This document shows, piece by piece, positions 1-5,980 of a stretch of DNA of 5,980 nt. Position 1 is the first letter of the stretch; each line of letters opens with the position of its first letter. The position numbers and the translations under genes are program-made. The DNA is from Phycisphaerales bacterium. GTDB taxonomy: Bacteria; Planctomycetota; Phycisphaerae; Phycisphaerales; UBA1924. Below the pieces are notes generated by a model that saw only the letters and a list, made by a program, of their open reading frames with translations, was not told the origin of the DNA and made no database searches. Where the stretch lies: assembly GCA_003511945.1 (NCBI GenBank), contig DOJA01000271.1, positions 1-5,980 on the forward strand, given 5' to 3'.

Positions 1-1
1 C

Positions 2-598
2 TCCAGCCCCGGCGTGCCGCTCGTGCCGACGGAATCGCGGCCTCTCGGACGAGGCGTCCCTGCTGAGCCCGGGGCGGTGGAGACTCCTCTCCCCGCCGAG
101 ACCGGATGGCTGCGGGTTGTCGTCGCGCTCGGGGCGGTCGTCACGCTGATCTTGGCGCTGCGGTGGGGCGTGCAGCGCGCGGCGCGGCGGACGAGCGGGC
201 TGGCGGCCCAGTTGGGCGCGGGTGGGCGGGCGCCCAGCGGCGTGCTTGAGGTGCTCGGACGCTTCCCCGTGGCGCGGGGGCAGACGCTGGTCCTTCTGCG
301 CATGGACCGGCGCGTGCTGCTGCTCGCGCAGACCCCGGCGGGCATGTCCACGCTCGCGGAGGTGGCGGATCCGGAGGATGTGGCGTCGCTCATCACCAAG
401 ACGCGCGACGAGGAGGGCGCCTCCGCCGCCGCGGCCTTCAATGCCATCCTGCGGGGGCTGGAGCGCGACCCCGATTCCGCTCTCACGCAGGCGCCGCTGC
501 GCGAGCCGGAGCGGGTGGCGGGTGAGCCCGAGAGCGCGGAGGACCCCGTCGCCGCGGTGCGCCGGCGACTGCTGGGGCTCCGGGGGGCCGGGGCGTGA
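2..598 (+). CDS. fliO: Flagellar biosynthesis protein FliO, probably truncated at its 5' end by the window edge
   Basis: FliO is a small single-pass inner-membrane protein that helps the FliP ring of the flagellar export gate to assemble. The reading frame is open to the left edge of the window. The first possible start inside is a GTG at 14 (194 residues from there), but the sequence after it is a Pro/Ala/Glu-rich linker, so I think the true start, perhaps with a signal peptide, lies upstream. Counting from the GTG, residues 32-49 form one hydrophobic helix followed by a basic patch (RWGVQRAARR). Residues 76-127 match the FliO cytoplasmic domain style, with 'GVLEVLGRFPVARGQTLVLLRMDRRVLLL' split into a beta-rich core around the 'R-x-x-LLLA' strand. 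The tail is charged and probably disordered. Its stop overlaps the fliP start by four bases. Identity rests on topology, domain pattern and position directly before fliP, because FliO itself is poorly conserved. Confidence 0.85.
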   Translation, partial: SSPGVPLVPTESRPLGRGVPAEPGAVETPLPAETGWLRVVVALGAVVTLILALRWGVQRAARRTSGLAAQLGAGGRAPSGVLEVLGRFPVARGQTLVLLRMDRRVLLLAQTPAGMSTLAEVADPEDVASLITKTRDEEGASAAAAFNAILRGLERDPDSALTQAPLREPERVAGEPESAEDPVAAVRRRLLGLRGAGA

Positions 599-1473
599 GC
601 GGGCTGCGGTTCATCCCGTTGCTCCTGTGTTTCCTGATGGCGCCGTGTGCCTTGGCGCAGCCCGTGATGGGACCGCCCGCGCCGCCCGCGCCGGGCGCTG
701 ACGGCGCGCTGTTCGCGAACGCGCCCGCGGGGGATGGCTCGCTGCTGGCCAACCCGGTCGCGATGCTCGAGGACGCCTCGCGCGCTGTGCCCGGGCTCGG
801 CGGGGGGATCTCCGGCGCGCTGAACATCCTGATCCTGCTCACGGTGCTGACGGTGGCGCCCTCGATCATGGTGATGTGCACCTGCTTCGTGCGCTTCATC
901 ATCGTGCTGGGGCTGCTGAAGCAGGCGATCGGCACCCAGACGCTCCCCCCCGCGCAGGTCATCACGGGGCTGGCGTTCTTCATGACGCTGCTGGTGATGG
1001 CGCCCACCTTCGAGCGGATCCATTCCGAGGCGCTGCTGCCTTACCAGCGGGGGGAGATCACAGACCAGACCGTGATGTGGGAGCGGGCGGTGCAGCCGGT
1101 GCGCGACTTCATGTTCGCGCAGATCGAGGCGTCGGAGAACTGGTCGTCGCTGTACATGGTGATGAACTACCGGGGGCAGGATACCTCGGACCCCGGGTCG
1201 CTCACCCGTGCGGATGTCGACACGCTCTCGCTCGTCCCGGCGTACATGCTGAGCGAGCTGAAGATCGCGTTCCTGATGGGCTTTCGCGTGTACCTGCCGT
1301 TCCTGGTCATTGACATGGTGATCGCCAGCGTGCTGATCTCGATGAGCATGATGATGCTGCCGCCGGTGCTCATCTCGCTCCCGTTCAAGCTCCTGCTGTT
1401 CGTGCTGGTGGACGGGTGGCAGCTGGTTGTCGGCAGTCTGATGCTCAGCGTCGCGCAGCCCGCCGGCCCGTAG
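595..1473 (+). CDS. fliP: Flagellar export gate protein FliP
   Basis: FliP is the five-copy core subunit of the FliP-FliQ-FliR export gate in the inner membrane. The 292-residue product starts at GTG 595 inside a GTGA overlap with the fliO stop. Residues 1-21 form a typical cleavable signal peptide ending ALA|Q, followed by a Pro/Ala-rich periplasmic stretch to about residue 55. Hydrophobic segments lie near 75-95, 120-138, 226-249 and 259-287. Family hallmarks are the block 'RFIIVLGLLKQAIGTQ' (100-115), 'LVPAYMLSELKIAFLMGF' (213-230) and 'LPFKLLLFVLVDGWQLVVGS' (272-291 region). Met252-Met253-Met254 in 'SMSMMMLPP' correspond to the methionine gasket that seals the closed pore in characterised FliP. 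The periplasmic segment between 'QPVRDFM' and 'LVPAY' seems about eight residues longer than in enterobacterial FliP as I remember it. No clear Shine-Dalgarno precedes the start, so translation is probably coupled to fliO. Confidence 0.97.
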   Translation: MSGLRFIPLLLCFLMAPCALAQPVMGPPAPPAPGADGALFANAPAGDGSLLANPVAMLEDASRAVPGLGGGISGALNILILLTVLTVAPSIMVMCTCFVRFIIVLGLLKQAIGTQTLPPAQVITGLAFFMTLLVMAPTFERIHSEALLPYQRGEITDQTVMWERAVQPVRDFMFAQIEASENWSSLYMVMNYRGQDTSDPGSLTRADVDTLSLVPAYMLSELKIAFLMGFRVYLPFLVIDMVIASVLISMSMMMLPPVLISLPFKLLLFVLVDGWQLVVGSLMLSVAQPAGP

Positions 1474-1490
1474 CTCGTTCCACTCCTCAT

Positions 1491-1532
1491 CTTCGCTCCT
1501 CGCTCCTCGCTCCTCGCTCTTCGCTCCTCGCT
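1491..1532 (+). repeat. Six tandem heptamers CYTCGCT in the fliP-fliQ gap
   Basis: Six head-to-tail seven-base units fill 1491-1532: CTTCGCT, CCTCGCT, CCTCGCT, CCTCGCT, CTTCGCT, CCTCGCT. The only variation is C or T at the second position. Degenerate related sequence flanks the array on both sides (CTCGTTC at 1474-1480, CTCTCAC at 1533-1539), so the whole 66-base gap is close to pure pyrimidine on the plus strand apart from the regular G. It ends only seven bases before the fliQ ATG, where a ribosome binding site would normally be. It contains no purine-rich Shine-Dalgarno and no evident hairpin. It could be a slippage-prone microsatellite, an unstructured leader for ribosome entry, or one copy of a dispersed genomic repeat; the sequence alone does not decide. 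Confidence 0.9.
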
Positions 1533-1539
1533 CTCTCAC

Positions 1540-1797
1540 ATGGAAATCGACGCCGCCACCGTGGACCTTGTGAAGCAGGCGCTGCTCATTGCGCTGAAGA
1601 TCGCCACGCCCGTGCTGCTCTCGGGGATTCTGATCGGGCTGGTGATCGCCATCCTGCAGTCGGTCACTTCGATCCAGGAACAGTCGCTCACGCTGGTGCC
1701 GAAGATCTTCGCGATGACGCTGGTGGCTGCGGCGCTCCTGCCTTGGATCATCGGGCGCCTGGCCGACTTCTCCGCTGAGATGTTCAAGCTGTTCTGA
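1540..1797 (+). CDS. fliQ: Flagellar export gate protein FliQ
   Basis: FliQ is a small two-helix membrane protein, four copies of which pack around the outside of the FliP-FliR cone of the export gate. The 85-residue product is close to the usual length of just under 90. It has two hydrophobic helices at about residues 13-38 and 54-74, joined by the conserved loop 'LQSVTSIQEQSLTLVPKI' (39-56), which is the family signature near the cytoplasmic entrance of the gate. The ATG at 1540 is the only plausible start: going upstream in frame there is no ATG, GTG or TTG before the fliP stop codon at 1471. No Shine-Dalgarno precedes it; the leader is the CYTCGCT heptamer array. Only five bases separate its stop from fliR. 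Confidence 0.97.
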   Translation: MEIDAATVDLVKQALLIALKIATPVLLSGILIGLVIAILQSVTSIQEQSLTLVPKIFAMTLVAAALLPWIIGRLADFSAEMFKLF

Positions 1798-1802
1798 CCG
1801 CC

Positions 1803-2582
1803 ATGTCGCTCAACCTCGAGCCCATCCTGGCCCACGCCCCCGCGTTCATCCTGGTGCTGACGCGGCTGTCGGGGCTGCTGCTGTTCATCCCGCTGCTGTC
1901 GGCGTCGATGGTGCCGACGCAGGTGAAGGTGATGCTCACGCTGGCGCTCGGCGCGGCCGTGTATCCCGCGGTGGGGCCGCCGGCGGTCCCGCTCTCGGCG
2001 GACCTGTATGACCTTGCCCCGCTGATGGGCGGGGAGATTCTGATCGGCGCGAGCATCGGCATCCTGGCGACGGTCCCGCTGGTCACGGCGCAGCTGGCCG
2101 GGCTCATCATGGGCCAGCAGATGGGGCTGGGGCTGGCGCAGGTGTTCAACCCGTCGGTGGACATCGAGGGCGACAACATCGGGCAGATCCTCTTCTTCGC
2201 GGCCATGAGCGCGTTCCTGGTCGCGGGCGGGCTGGAGATGCTGTACCAGTCGCTGGTCCACACCTTCAGCATTGTTCCGCTGGGGGCGTTCCGGGCGCGG
2301 TCGGCGCCGCTGGAGTTGCTCACCGGGCTGGTCGGGGCCGGGTTCTCGGTCGCGCTGCGGGTCTCGATGCCCGTGCTGCTGATCCTGGCGCTGGAGAACC
2401 TCGCCACCGGGTTCATTTCCAAGACGGTCCCGTCGCTGAACATCATGGTGTTCGGCTTCCCGGTTCGCGTGCTGCTGGGGCTGGTGATCGTGATGCTGGG
2501 CGTCGGGGCGATGCTCGGCGCGCTGATGTCGGGCATCACCGAGGACATGGCGCGGATCGAGTCGTGGGTCTGGTCACTCTGA
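1803..2582 (+). CDS. fliR: Flagellar export gate protein FliR
   Basis: FliR is the single-copy subunit that completes the FliP5-FliQ4-FliR1 export gate and structurally resembles a FliP-FliQ fusion. The product is 259 residues, the normal length. Hydrophobic helices run roughly at 12-33, 41-56, 72-92, 127-143, 171-200 and 218-242. Hallmarks are 'GQQMGLGLAQVFNPS' (104-118) and 'ISKTVPSLNIMVFGFPVR' (205-222), the latter equivalent to the widely conserved 'TVPQLNVxxxGFP' block. The ATG lies five bases after the fliQ stop with the sequence CCGCC between, so there is no ribosome binding site and translation is probably coupled to fliQ. Its stop codon TGA overlaps the GAGGAG that precedes flhB. No truncation or missing motif is seen. 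Confidence 0.97.
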   Translation: MSLNLEPILAHAPAFILVLTRLSGLLLFIPLLSASMVPTQVKVMLTLALGAAVYPAVGPPAVPLSADLYDLAPLMGGEILIGASIGILATVPLVTAQLAGLIMGQQMGLGLAQVFNPSVDIEGDNIGQILFFAAMSAFLVAGGLEMLYQSLVHTFSIVPLGAFRARSAPLELLTGLVGAGFSVALRVSMPVLLILALENLATGFISKTVPSLNIMVFGFPVRVLLGLVIVMLGVGAMLGALMSGITEDMARIESWVWSL

Positions 2583-2586
2583 GGAG
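2581..2586 (+). promoter_or_regulatory. Shine-Dalgarno-like GAGGAG for flhB
   Basis: GAGGAG overlaps the fliR stop codon (TGA 2580-2582) and ends 11 bases before the flhB ATG at 2598, a slightly long but workable spacing. A second purine run, GGGAG at 2592-2596, is too close to the ATG to serve. This is the one clear ribosome binding site at a canonical start codon in the window; the fliP, fliQ and fliR starts have none. Confidence 0.6.
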
Positions 2587-2597
2587 CGGTTGGGAGC

Positions 2598-3665
2598 ATG
2601 GCCGAGGACCTGGGAGAACGCACCGAAGACCCGACCCCGCGCCGGCTGAGCGAGGCCCGCGACAAGGGGCAGGTCGCCAAGAGCACGGACCTGACCTCGG
2701 CGGTCCTGCTGACCGGCGCGGTCGTGCTGGTCGTCGCCCTGCTGCCCTGGATGGTCCGCTCGATGGGCCTCCTGCTCCGCTACCACCTGGATGAGCGCAC
2801 GCTGGGCGGATTGCCGACGCTCGGACGGATCACCCCCGACCTGACGCTGACCGCCCTGGAGGCCGCCCGGGTGCTGGCGCCCGCCATGGCCCTGATGGCG
2901 CTGGTCGCGTTCCTGGCGAATGTGGCGCAGATCGGGCTGCACCTTTCGAGCCGCGCGCTGGAGCCCAAGTGGAGCAACCTGAACCTCATCAAGGGGCTGG
3001 GCAAGATCTTCAGCAAGCGCACGCTGGTGAAGGGCGGGCTGGACATCGGCAAGTTCCTGCTCATCGGCGCCGTGGCGGCCCTGGTCATTGTCGGCGATCT
3101 TCCGCTCATCGCGGCGCTCCCGCATCTGCACCTGGAGGGCGCCTTCGCCATCGCGGGCGAGCTGGTCCGCGAGCTGGCCATCTGGATCCTGCTGGTGCTC
3201 ATCGCGCTGGGGCTGCTCGATTTCCTCTACCAGCGCTGGCAGCACCGGCAGGACCTCCGCATGACCAAGCACGAGGTCAAGGACGAGTTCCGCAGCACGG
3301 AGGGCGACACGGAGACCAAGGCCCGGCGCATCCGGATGGCCCGCCAGATCGCCATGCAGCGGCTGCAGCAGGATGTCCCCAAGGCGGATGTCGTCGTCAC
3401 GAATCCGACGCACTACGCCGTCGCGCTCCGGTACGACCAGACGATGCGTGCGCCGAAGGTTGTCGCCAAGGGCGCGGACTACCTTGCGCTCAAGATCCGC
3501 TACCTCGCCGTCGCCCACGGCGTGCCGATCGTCGAGCGCCCGCCCCTCGCCCGCGCGCTCTACAACGAGGCCAGGGTCGGACGCGAGATCAACCCCGCGC
3601 ACTACGAGGCGGTCGCGGAGGTTCTTGCTTATGTGTACCGCCTCGAAGGACGCCTCGCCTCATGA
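2598..3665 (+). CDS. flhB: Flagellar export switch protein FlhB, with autocleavage site
   Basis: FlhB sits at the entrance of the export gate and switches secretion from rod-hook to filament substrates after cleaving itself between Asn and Pro of an NPTH motif. The 355-residue product begins with the typical hydrophilic 'EDLGERTEDPTPRRLSEARDKG' style N-terminus (residues 3-24). Four hydrophobic helices follow at about 32-60, 88-112, 148-170 and 188-211. The linker has the conserved 'EVKDEFRSTEGD' pattern (226-237). The cleavage motif is intact: Asn269-Pro270-Thr271-His272, encoded at 3402-3413, the same residue number as in Salmonella FlhB. The C-terminal domain carries the usual 'HYAVALRY', 'PKVVAKG' and 'VPIVERPPLARALY' blocks, so normal self-cleavage and switching are expected. 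Its stop (TGA 3663-3665) overlaps an ATG at 3662 that opens a 22-codon frame leading towards flhA. Confidence 0.98.
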   Translation: MAEDLGERTEDPTPRRLSEARDKGQVAKSTDLTSAVLLTGAVVLVVALLPWMVRSMGLLLRYHLDERTLGGLPTLGRITPDLTLTALEAARVLAPAMALMALVAFLANVAQIGLHLSSRALEPKWSNLNLIKGLGKIFSKRTLVKGGLDIGKFLLIGAVAALVIVGDLPLIAALPHLHLEGAFAIAGELVRELAIWILLVLIALGLLDFLYQRWQHRQDLRMTKHEVKDEFRSTEGDTETKARRIRMARQIAMQRLQQDVPKADVVVTNPTHYAVALRYDQTMRAPKVVAKGADYLALKIRYLAVAHGVPIVERPPLARALYNEARVGREINPAHYEAVAEVLAYVYRLEGRLAS

Positions 3666-3730
3666 CCCGCCAGCGGCTCCTCGCCCCGCCTTCTCCCGGC
3701 ACGGCCTCCCGATGGAGTTCTGAGCCCTGA
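3662..3730 (+). CDS. Possible 22-residue coupling ORF between flhB and flhA
   Basis: An ATG at 3662 shares an ATGA overlap with the flhB stop and opens a 22-codon frame ending at TGA 3728-3730. That stop shares a CTGA overlap with the CTG at 3727, which is in frame with flhA. The peptide starts MTRQRLLAPPSP and is basic, Pro/Ser-rich and without a membrane segment or recognisable motif. Nothing in its composition shows that it is selected as protein; its interest is positional, since translating ribosomes leaving flhB could pass through it to the flhA start. It may simply be chance in GC-rich DNA with few stop codons. Confidence 0.2.
   Translation: MTRQRLLAPPSPGTASRWSSEP
3714..3717 (+). promoter_or_regulatory. 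Candidate ribosome binding site GGAG for a CTG start of flhA
   Basis: GGAG at 3714-3717 stands nine bases before the CTG at 3727, an ordinary Shine-Dalgarno spacing. By contrast the ATG at 3790 is preceded directly by five G residues and C/T-rich sequence with no spaced purine motif. The GGAG is part of ATG-GAG-TTC-TGA (3712-3723), a three-codon frame in phase with flhA that stops three bases before the CTG, so reinitiation there is also conceivable. Confidence 0.4.
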
Positions 3731-3789
3731 CCACCCGTCGCGCCAACCCGTTCGCGGCTCCACTGGCGGCCCTGTCCCGGTTCCGGGGG
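3727..3789 (+). other. Probable N-terminal extension of flhA from a CTG start
   Basis: Upstream of the flhA ATG at 3790 the frame stays open back to a TGA at 3721-3723, with no ATG, GTG or TTG in between but CTG codons at 3727, 3763 and 3772. Starting at 3727 would add 21 residues, beginning MTTRRANPFAAPLAAL and ending SRFRG. That is the expected short, basic cytoplasmic leader before the first membrane helix: Salmonella FlhA has about twenty such residues. Starting at 3790 would place the initiator almost inside the helix. I infer that at least the 'LSRFRG' part is translated. An indel or substitution hiding a normal start is the main alternative. Confidence 0.55.
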
Positions 3790-5907
3790 ATGATTGTCCC
3801 CGTCGGATTCATGATGCTGGTGGCGGTCATCGTCGTCCCGATGCCGCCGATCGTGATGGACATGCTGATCGCGGCGAACATCGCGCTGGCGATCATCATC
3901 CTGATGACGACGATGTACATGGAGGAGCCGCTGGACTTCAGCGTGTTCCCCTCCCTGCTGCTGGGCGTGACGCTGTTCCGGCTGGTGCTGAATGTCGCGT
4001 CGACGCGGCTCATCCTCACCGCCGACGCCTCGTCGCCCGAGCAGGCGATCGGCGTTGCGGGCGAGGTGATCAGCGCGTTCGGGTCGTTCGTGGCCGGGGG
4101 TTCGCTGATCGTCGGCGTCATCCTGTTCCTGCTGCTGATTGTCGTGCAGTTCATGGTGATCACGAAGGGCGCGACCCGCATCTCCGAGGTGGCCGCCCGG
4201 TTCACACTCGACGCCATGCCCGGGAAGCAGATGGCGATCGACGCCGACCTGAACGCCGGCGTGATCAACGAGGGCGAGGCCCGGACGCGGCGCCAGCGCA
4301 TCAGCCAGGAGGCCGACTTCTTCGGCGCGATGGACGGCGCCTCCAAGTTCGTCCGGGGCGACGCGATCGCGGGGCTCATCATCACCGCCATCAACATCGC
4401 GGGCGGGTTCGCGATCGGCTGGCTCAAGAAGGGCTGGGCGCCGGCGCGGAGCGCCGAGGTGTTCACCATTCTCACCATCGGGGACGGGCTGGCCTCGCAG
4501 ATCCCCGCGTTCATCGTGTCCATCGCCGCCGCGCTGATCGTCACCCGCTCGGGGGCGAAGACCGACCTGGGCTCGCAGATGACCGGGCAGCTCGTCAGCA
4601 ACCCGACGGCCCTCGGCCTGACCGCGGGGTTCGTCACGCTGCTTGCCTTTACGCCCCTGCCCGCGCTGCCGCTGCTTTCGCTCGGCGCCGCGCTCGGGGG
4701 TGGGGCGTGGTTCATCACCCGAGCCAAGCGGCGCAAGCTCGCGGACGACGCCACCGCGGCGCAGGCCCAGCAGTCCGCCGGCCCCCCTGCGCCGCCCGTC
4801 GAGGACCTGCTCAAGGTCGACACCATGGAGCTCGAGGTGGGCTACGCCCTTGTTTCGCTGGTGGACATCAAGCAGGGCGGCAACCTGCTCGACCGCATCA
4901 CGGCCATCCGTCGGCAGCTCGCCGCCGAGCTGGGGCTGGTCATGCCCCCGGTGCGGATCCGCGACAACATGACCCTCCAGCCCAACGACTACCGCGTGAA
5001 GGTGCGCGGCAGCGCCGTCGCCACCGGCGACACCCGCCCGGGCATGCTCCTGGCCATGGACTCGGGCATCGTCACCGGCGAACTGGAAGGGATCCCGACC
5101 AAGGAGCCGGCTTTCGGGCTCCGCGCCTGGTGGATCGAGCCGGCCCTCCGCACCCGGGCCGAGAGCATGAACTACACCGTCGTGGACCCCACGAGCGTGC
5201 TGACCACCCACCTTGCCGAGATCGTCAAGGCCCACGCCGACGAACTGCTCACCCGCGAGGAGACGAACAACCTCGTCACTCAGCTCCAGCAGCGGTCGCC
5301 CAAGCTCGTCGACGAGGTCGTGCCCAAGATCGTGTCGCACGGAGAGCTTCAGAAGGTCCTTCAGTCGCTCCTCCGCGAGCGGGTGCCGATCCGCGACCTG
5401 GAGACCATCATCGAGGCCCTCTCTGACTGGGCGCCCAAGACCAAGGACCTGGATGTCCTCACCGAGTATGTTCGCAACGCGTTGCGGCGCTCGATCTGCC
5501 AGCAGTACGCGGTGCCCGCGGACCCGGCCCGGGCACAGTCGCTCCCGGGCGCCAAGCCGCCGGCGCCCCTGCGCATCGTGTGCGTGACGCTCGACCCGGC
5601 GTTCGAGGACCTGATCTCCGGCTACATCGAGCGGTCCGCGGCGGGCACGACGGTGACCATGCCCGCCCGCGTGGCCGGCGCGGTGGCACGACGGATCGTG
5701 CAGGCGCTCGATCCGGTCGTGGGGGCCGGGTTCCAGCCGGTTGTCATCGCGTCGCCGCAGGTCCGCGCGCAGGTGAGGCAGATTCTCGAGCCGTACCTCC
5801 CCGGCGCCGGGGTGCTGGGCTACAACGAGATCGTCCCGGGGATTGAGGTCGAATCCATGGCGCTGGTGACCGCGCCGAACGACCAGCCGGCCCACGCGGC
5901 GGCTTGA
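3790..5907 (+). CDS. flhA: Flagellar export ring protein FlhA (canonical ATG start given; true start probably upstream)
   Basis: FlhA forms the nine-subunit ring of the export apparatus; its membrane part couples secretion to ion flow and its cytoplasmic part docks substrate-chaperone complexes. From ATG 3790 the product is 705 residues, or 726 from the CTG at 3727. Eight hydrophobic helices are visible at about 2-18, 21-42, 52-66, 98-124, 192-212, 235-252, 275-290 and 292-309. The family block 'FRLVLNVASTRLIL' is at 63-76. The cytoplasmic FHIPEP loop (126-190) is intact, with 'MPGKQMAIDADLNAG' (143-157), containing the conserved acidic residues Asp151 and Asp153, and 'MDGASKFVRGDAIAG' (181-195). 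A basic then Ala/Pro-rich linker (310-336) leads to the C-terminal domain, which keeps 'PPVRIRDN' and the terminal 'GYNEI' (677-681). It is last in the visible gene set; 73 bases follow without a supportable gene. Confidence 0.97.
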   Translation: MIVPVGFMMLVAVIVVPMPPIVMDMLIAANIALAIIILMTTMYMEEPLDFSVFPSLLLGVTLFRLVLNVASTRLILTADASSPEQAIGVAGEVISAFGSFVAGGSLIVGVILFLLLIVVQFMVITKGATRISEVAARFTLDAMPGKQMAIDADLNAGVINEGEARTRRQRISQEADFFGAMDGASKFVRGDAIAGLIITAINIAGGFAIGWLKKGWAPARSAEVFTILTIGDGLASQIPAFIVSIAAALIVTRSGAKTDLGSQMTGQLVSNPTALGLTAGFVTLLAFTPLPALPLLSLGAALGGGAWFITRAKRRKLADDATAAQAQQSAGPPAPPVEDLLKVDTMELEVGYALVSLVDIKQGGNLLDRITAIRRQLAAELGLVMPPVRIRDNMTLQPNDYRVKVRGSAVATGDTRPGMLLAMDSGIVTGELEGIPTKEPAFGLRAWWIEPALRTRAESMNYTVVDPTSVLTTHLAEIVKAHADELLTREETNNLVTQLQQRSPKLVDEVVPKIVSHGELQKVLQSLLRERVPIRDLETIIEALSDWAPKTKDLDVLTEYVRNALRRSICQQYAVPADPARAQSLPGAKPPAPLRIVCVTLDPAFEDLISGYIERSAAGTTVTMPARVAGAVARRIVQALDPVVGAGFQPVVIASPQVRAQVRQILEPYLPGAGVLGYNEIVPGIEVESMALVTAPNDQPAHAAA

Positions 5908-5980
5908 GCGCGGCTCGCTTGGATCTGGAGCCGCTCACGCATTGAGTCTGAGAGGGCCGGGAGAGACGGGCGGGCCGCCC

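Noticed and set aside
1536..2686. Long minus-strand open frames across fliQ and fliR
   Set aside because: They lie opposite conserved membrane-protein genes, have low-complexity Arg/His/Gln- or Ser/Thr-rich translations, and no recognisable motif or start signal.
3712..3729. In-frame TGA upstream of flhA read as selenocysteine or bypassed by programmed frameshifting
   Set aside because: There is no sign of a SECIS-like hairpin, no slippery heptamer at the CCC-TGA of the short ORF, and FlhA has no known need for selenocysteine. A CTG start explains the data more simply.
2969..3730. A plus-strand 253-codon open frame overlapping most of flhB
   Set aside because: The body is an out-of-frame shadow of flhB, rich in Arg, Gly, Ala, Pro and His. 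Only its last 22 codons, after the flhB stop, are kept as a low-confidence coupling ORF.
3589..5895. A 768-codon open frame on the minus strand opposite flhA
   Set aside because: It is the antisense shadow of a clearly real flhA. Its translation is dominated by Arg, His, Asp, Gly and Gln with no domain or hydrophobic core, as expected from complementing GC-rich codons with strong third-position bias.
5968..5980. Inverted repeat GGGCGG-G-CCGCCC at the right edge, a possible terminator stem
   Set aside because: The loop is a single base, so as RNA only about four base pairs could form. No T-run is visible because the window ends there, and short GC palindromes are common at this base composition.
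5908..5980. Region after flhA as the start of a further flagellar gene such as flhF
   Set aside because: flhF often follows flhA in other genomes, but these 73 bases contain no convincing start codon with ribosome binding site and no recognisable encoded motif.

Overview
The window is a single, densely packed, plus-strand block of GC-rich DNA encoding the core of the flagellar type III protein export apparatus, in the order fliO (probably cut at the left edge), fliP, fliQ, fliR, flhB, flhA. All six products are recognisable from their characteristic motifs. Nothing in the window looks like a mobile element, CRISPR array, RNA gene or defence system. The host is a flagellated, GC-rich bacterium. 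The style of the proteins (a FliP with an 'NWSSLYMVMNY' type periplasmic segment, an FlhA with an 'RFRGMIVPV' start to its first membrane helix) and the scarcity of Shine-Dalgarno sequences make me lean towards a planctomycete, perhaps Phycisphaerae. That is a recollection-based inference, and a delta-proteobacterium-like or other GC-rich lineage cannot be excluded.

Layout: fliO (2-598) overlaps fliP (595-1473) by four bases (GTGA). A 66-base pyrimidine-rich gap with six tandem copies of the heptamer CYTCGCT separates fliP from fliQ (1540-1797). fliR (1803-2582) follows after five bases. flhB (2598-3665) follows after 15 bases and has the only clear Shine-Dalgarno-like GAGGAG at a canonical start. 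A 124-base stretch (3666-3789) then lies before the first ATG of flhA (3790-5907). Most of that stretch is probably the flhA N-terminus translated from a non-canonical CTG at 3727, possibly coupled to flhB through a 22-codon ORF. The last 73 bases (5908-5980) hold no supportable gene.

How the genes work together: by family knowledge, FliP, FliQ and FliR form the helical inner-membrane export gate, and FliO assists FliP assembly. FlhB wraps the gate entrance and switches substrate class through cleavage at its Asn-Pro-Thr-His site. FlhA forms the nonameric ring whose membrane part uses proton motive force and whose cytoplasmic part docks substrate-chaperone complexes. The set is therefore one functional machine, likely co-transcribed, with no internal promoter or terminator that I can see. 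The points worth a second look are all at gene junctions: the heptamer array before fliQ and the unusual start region of flhA.
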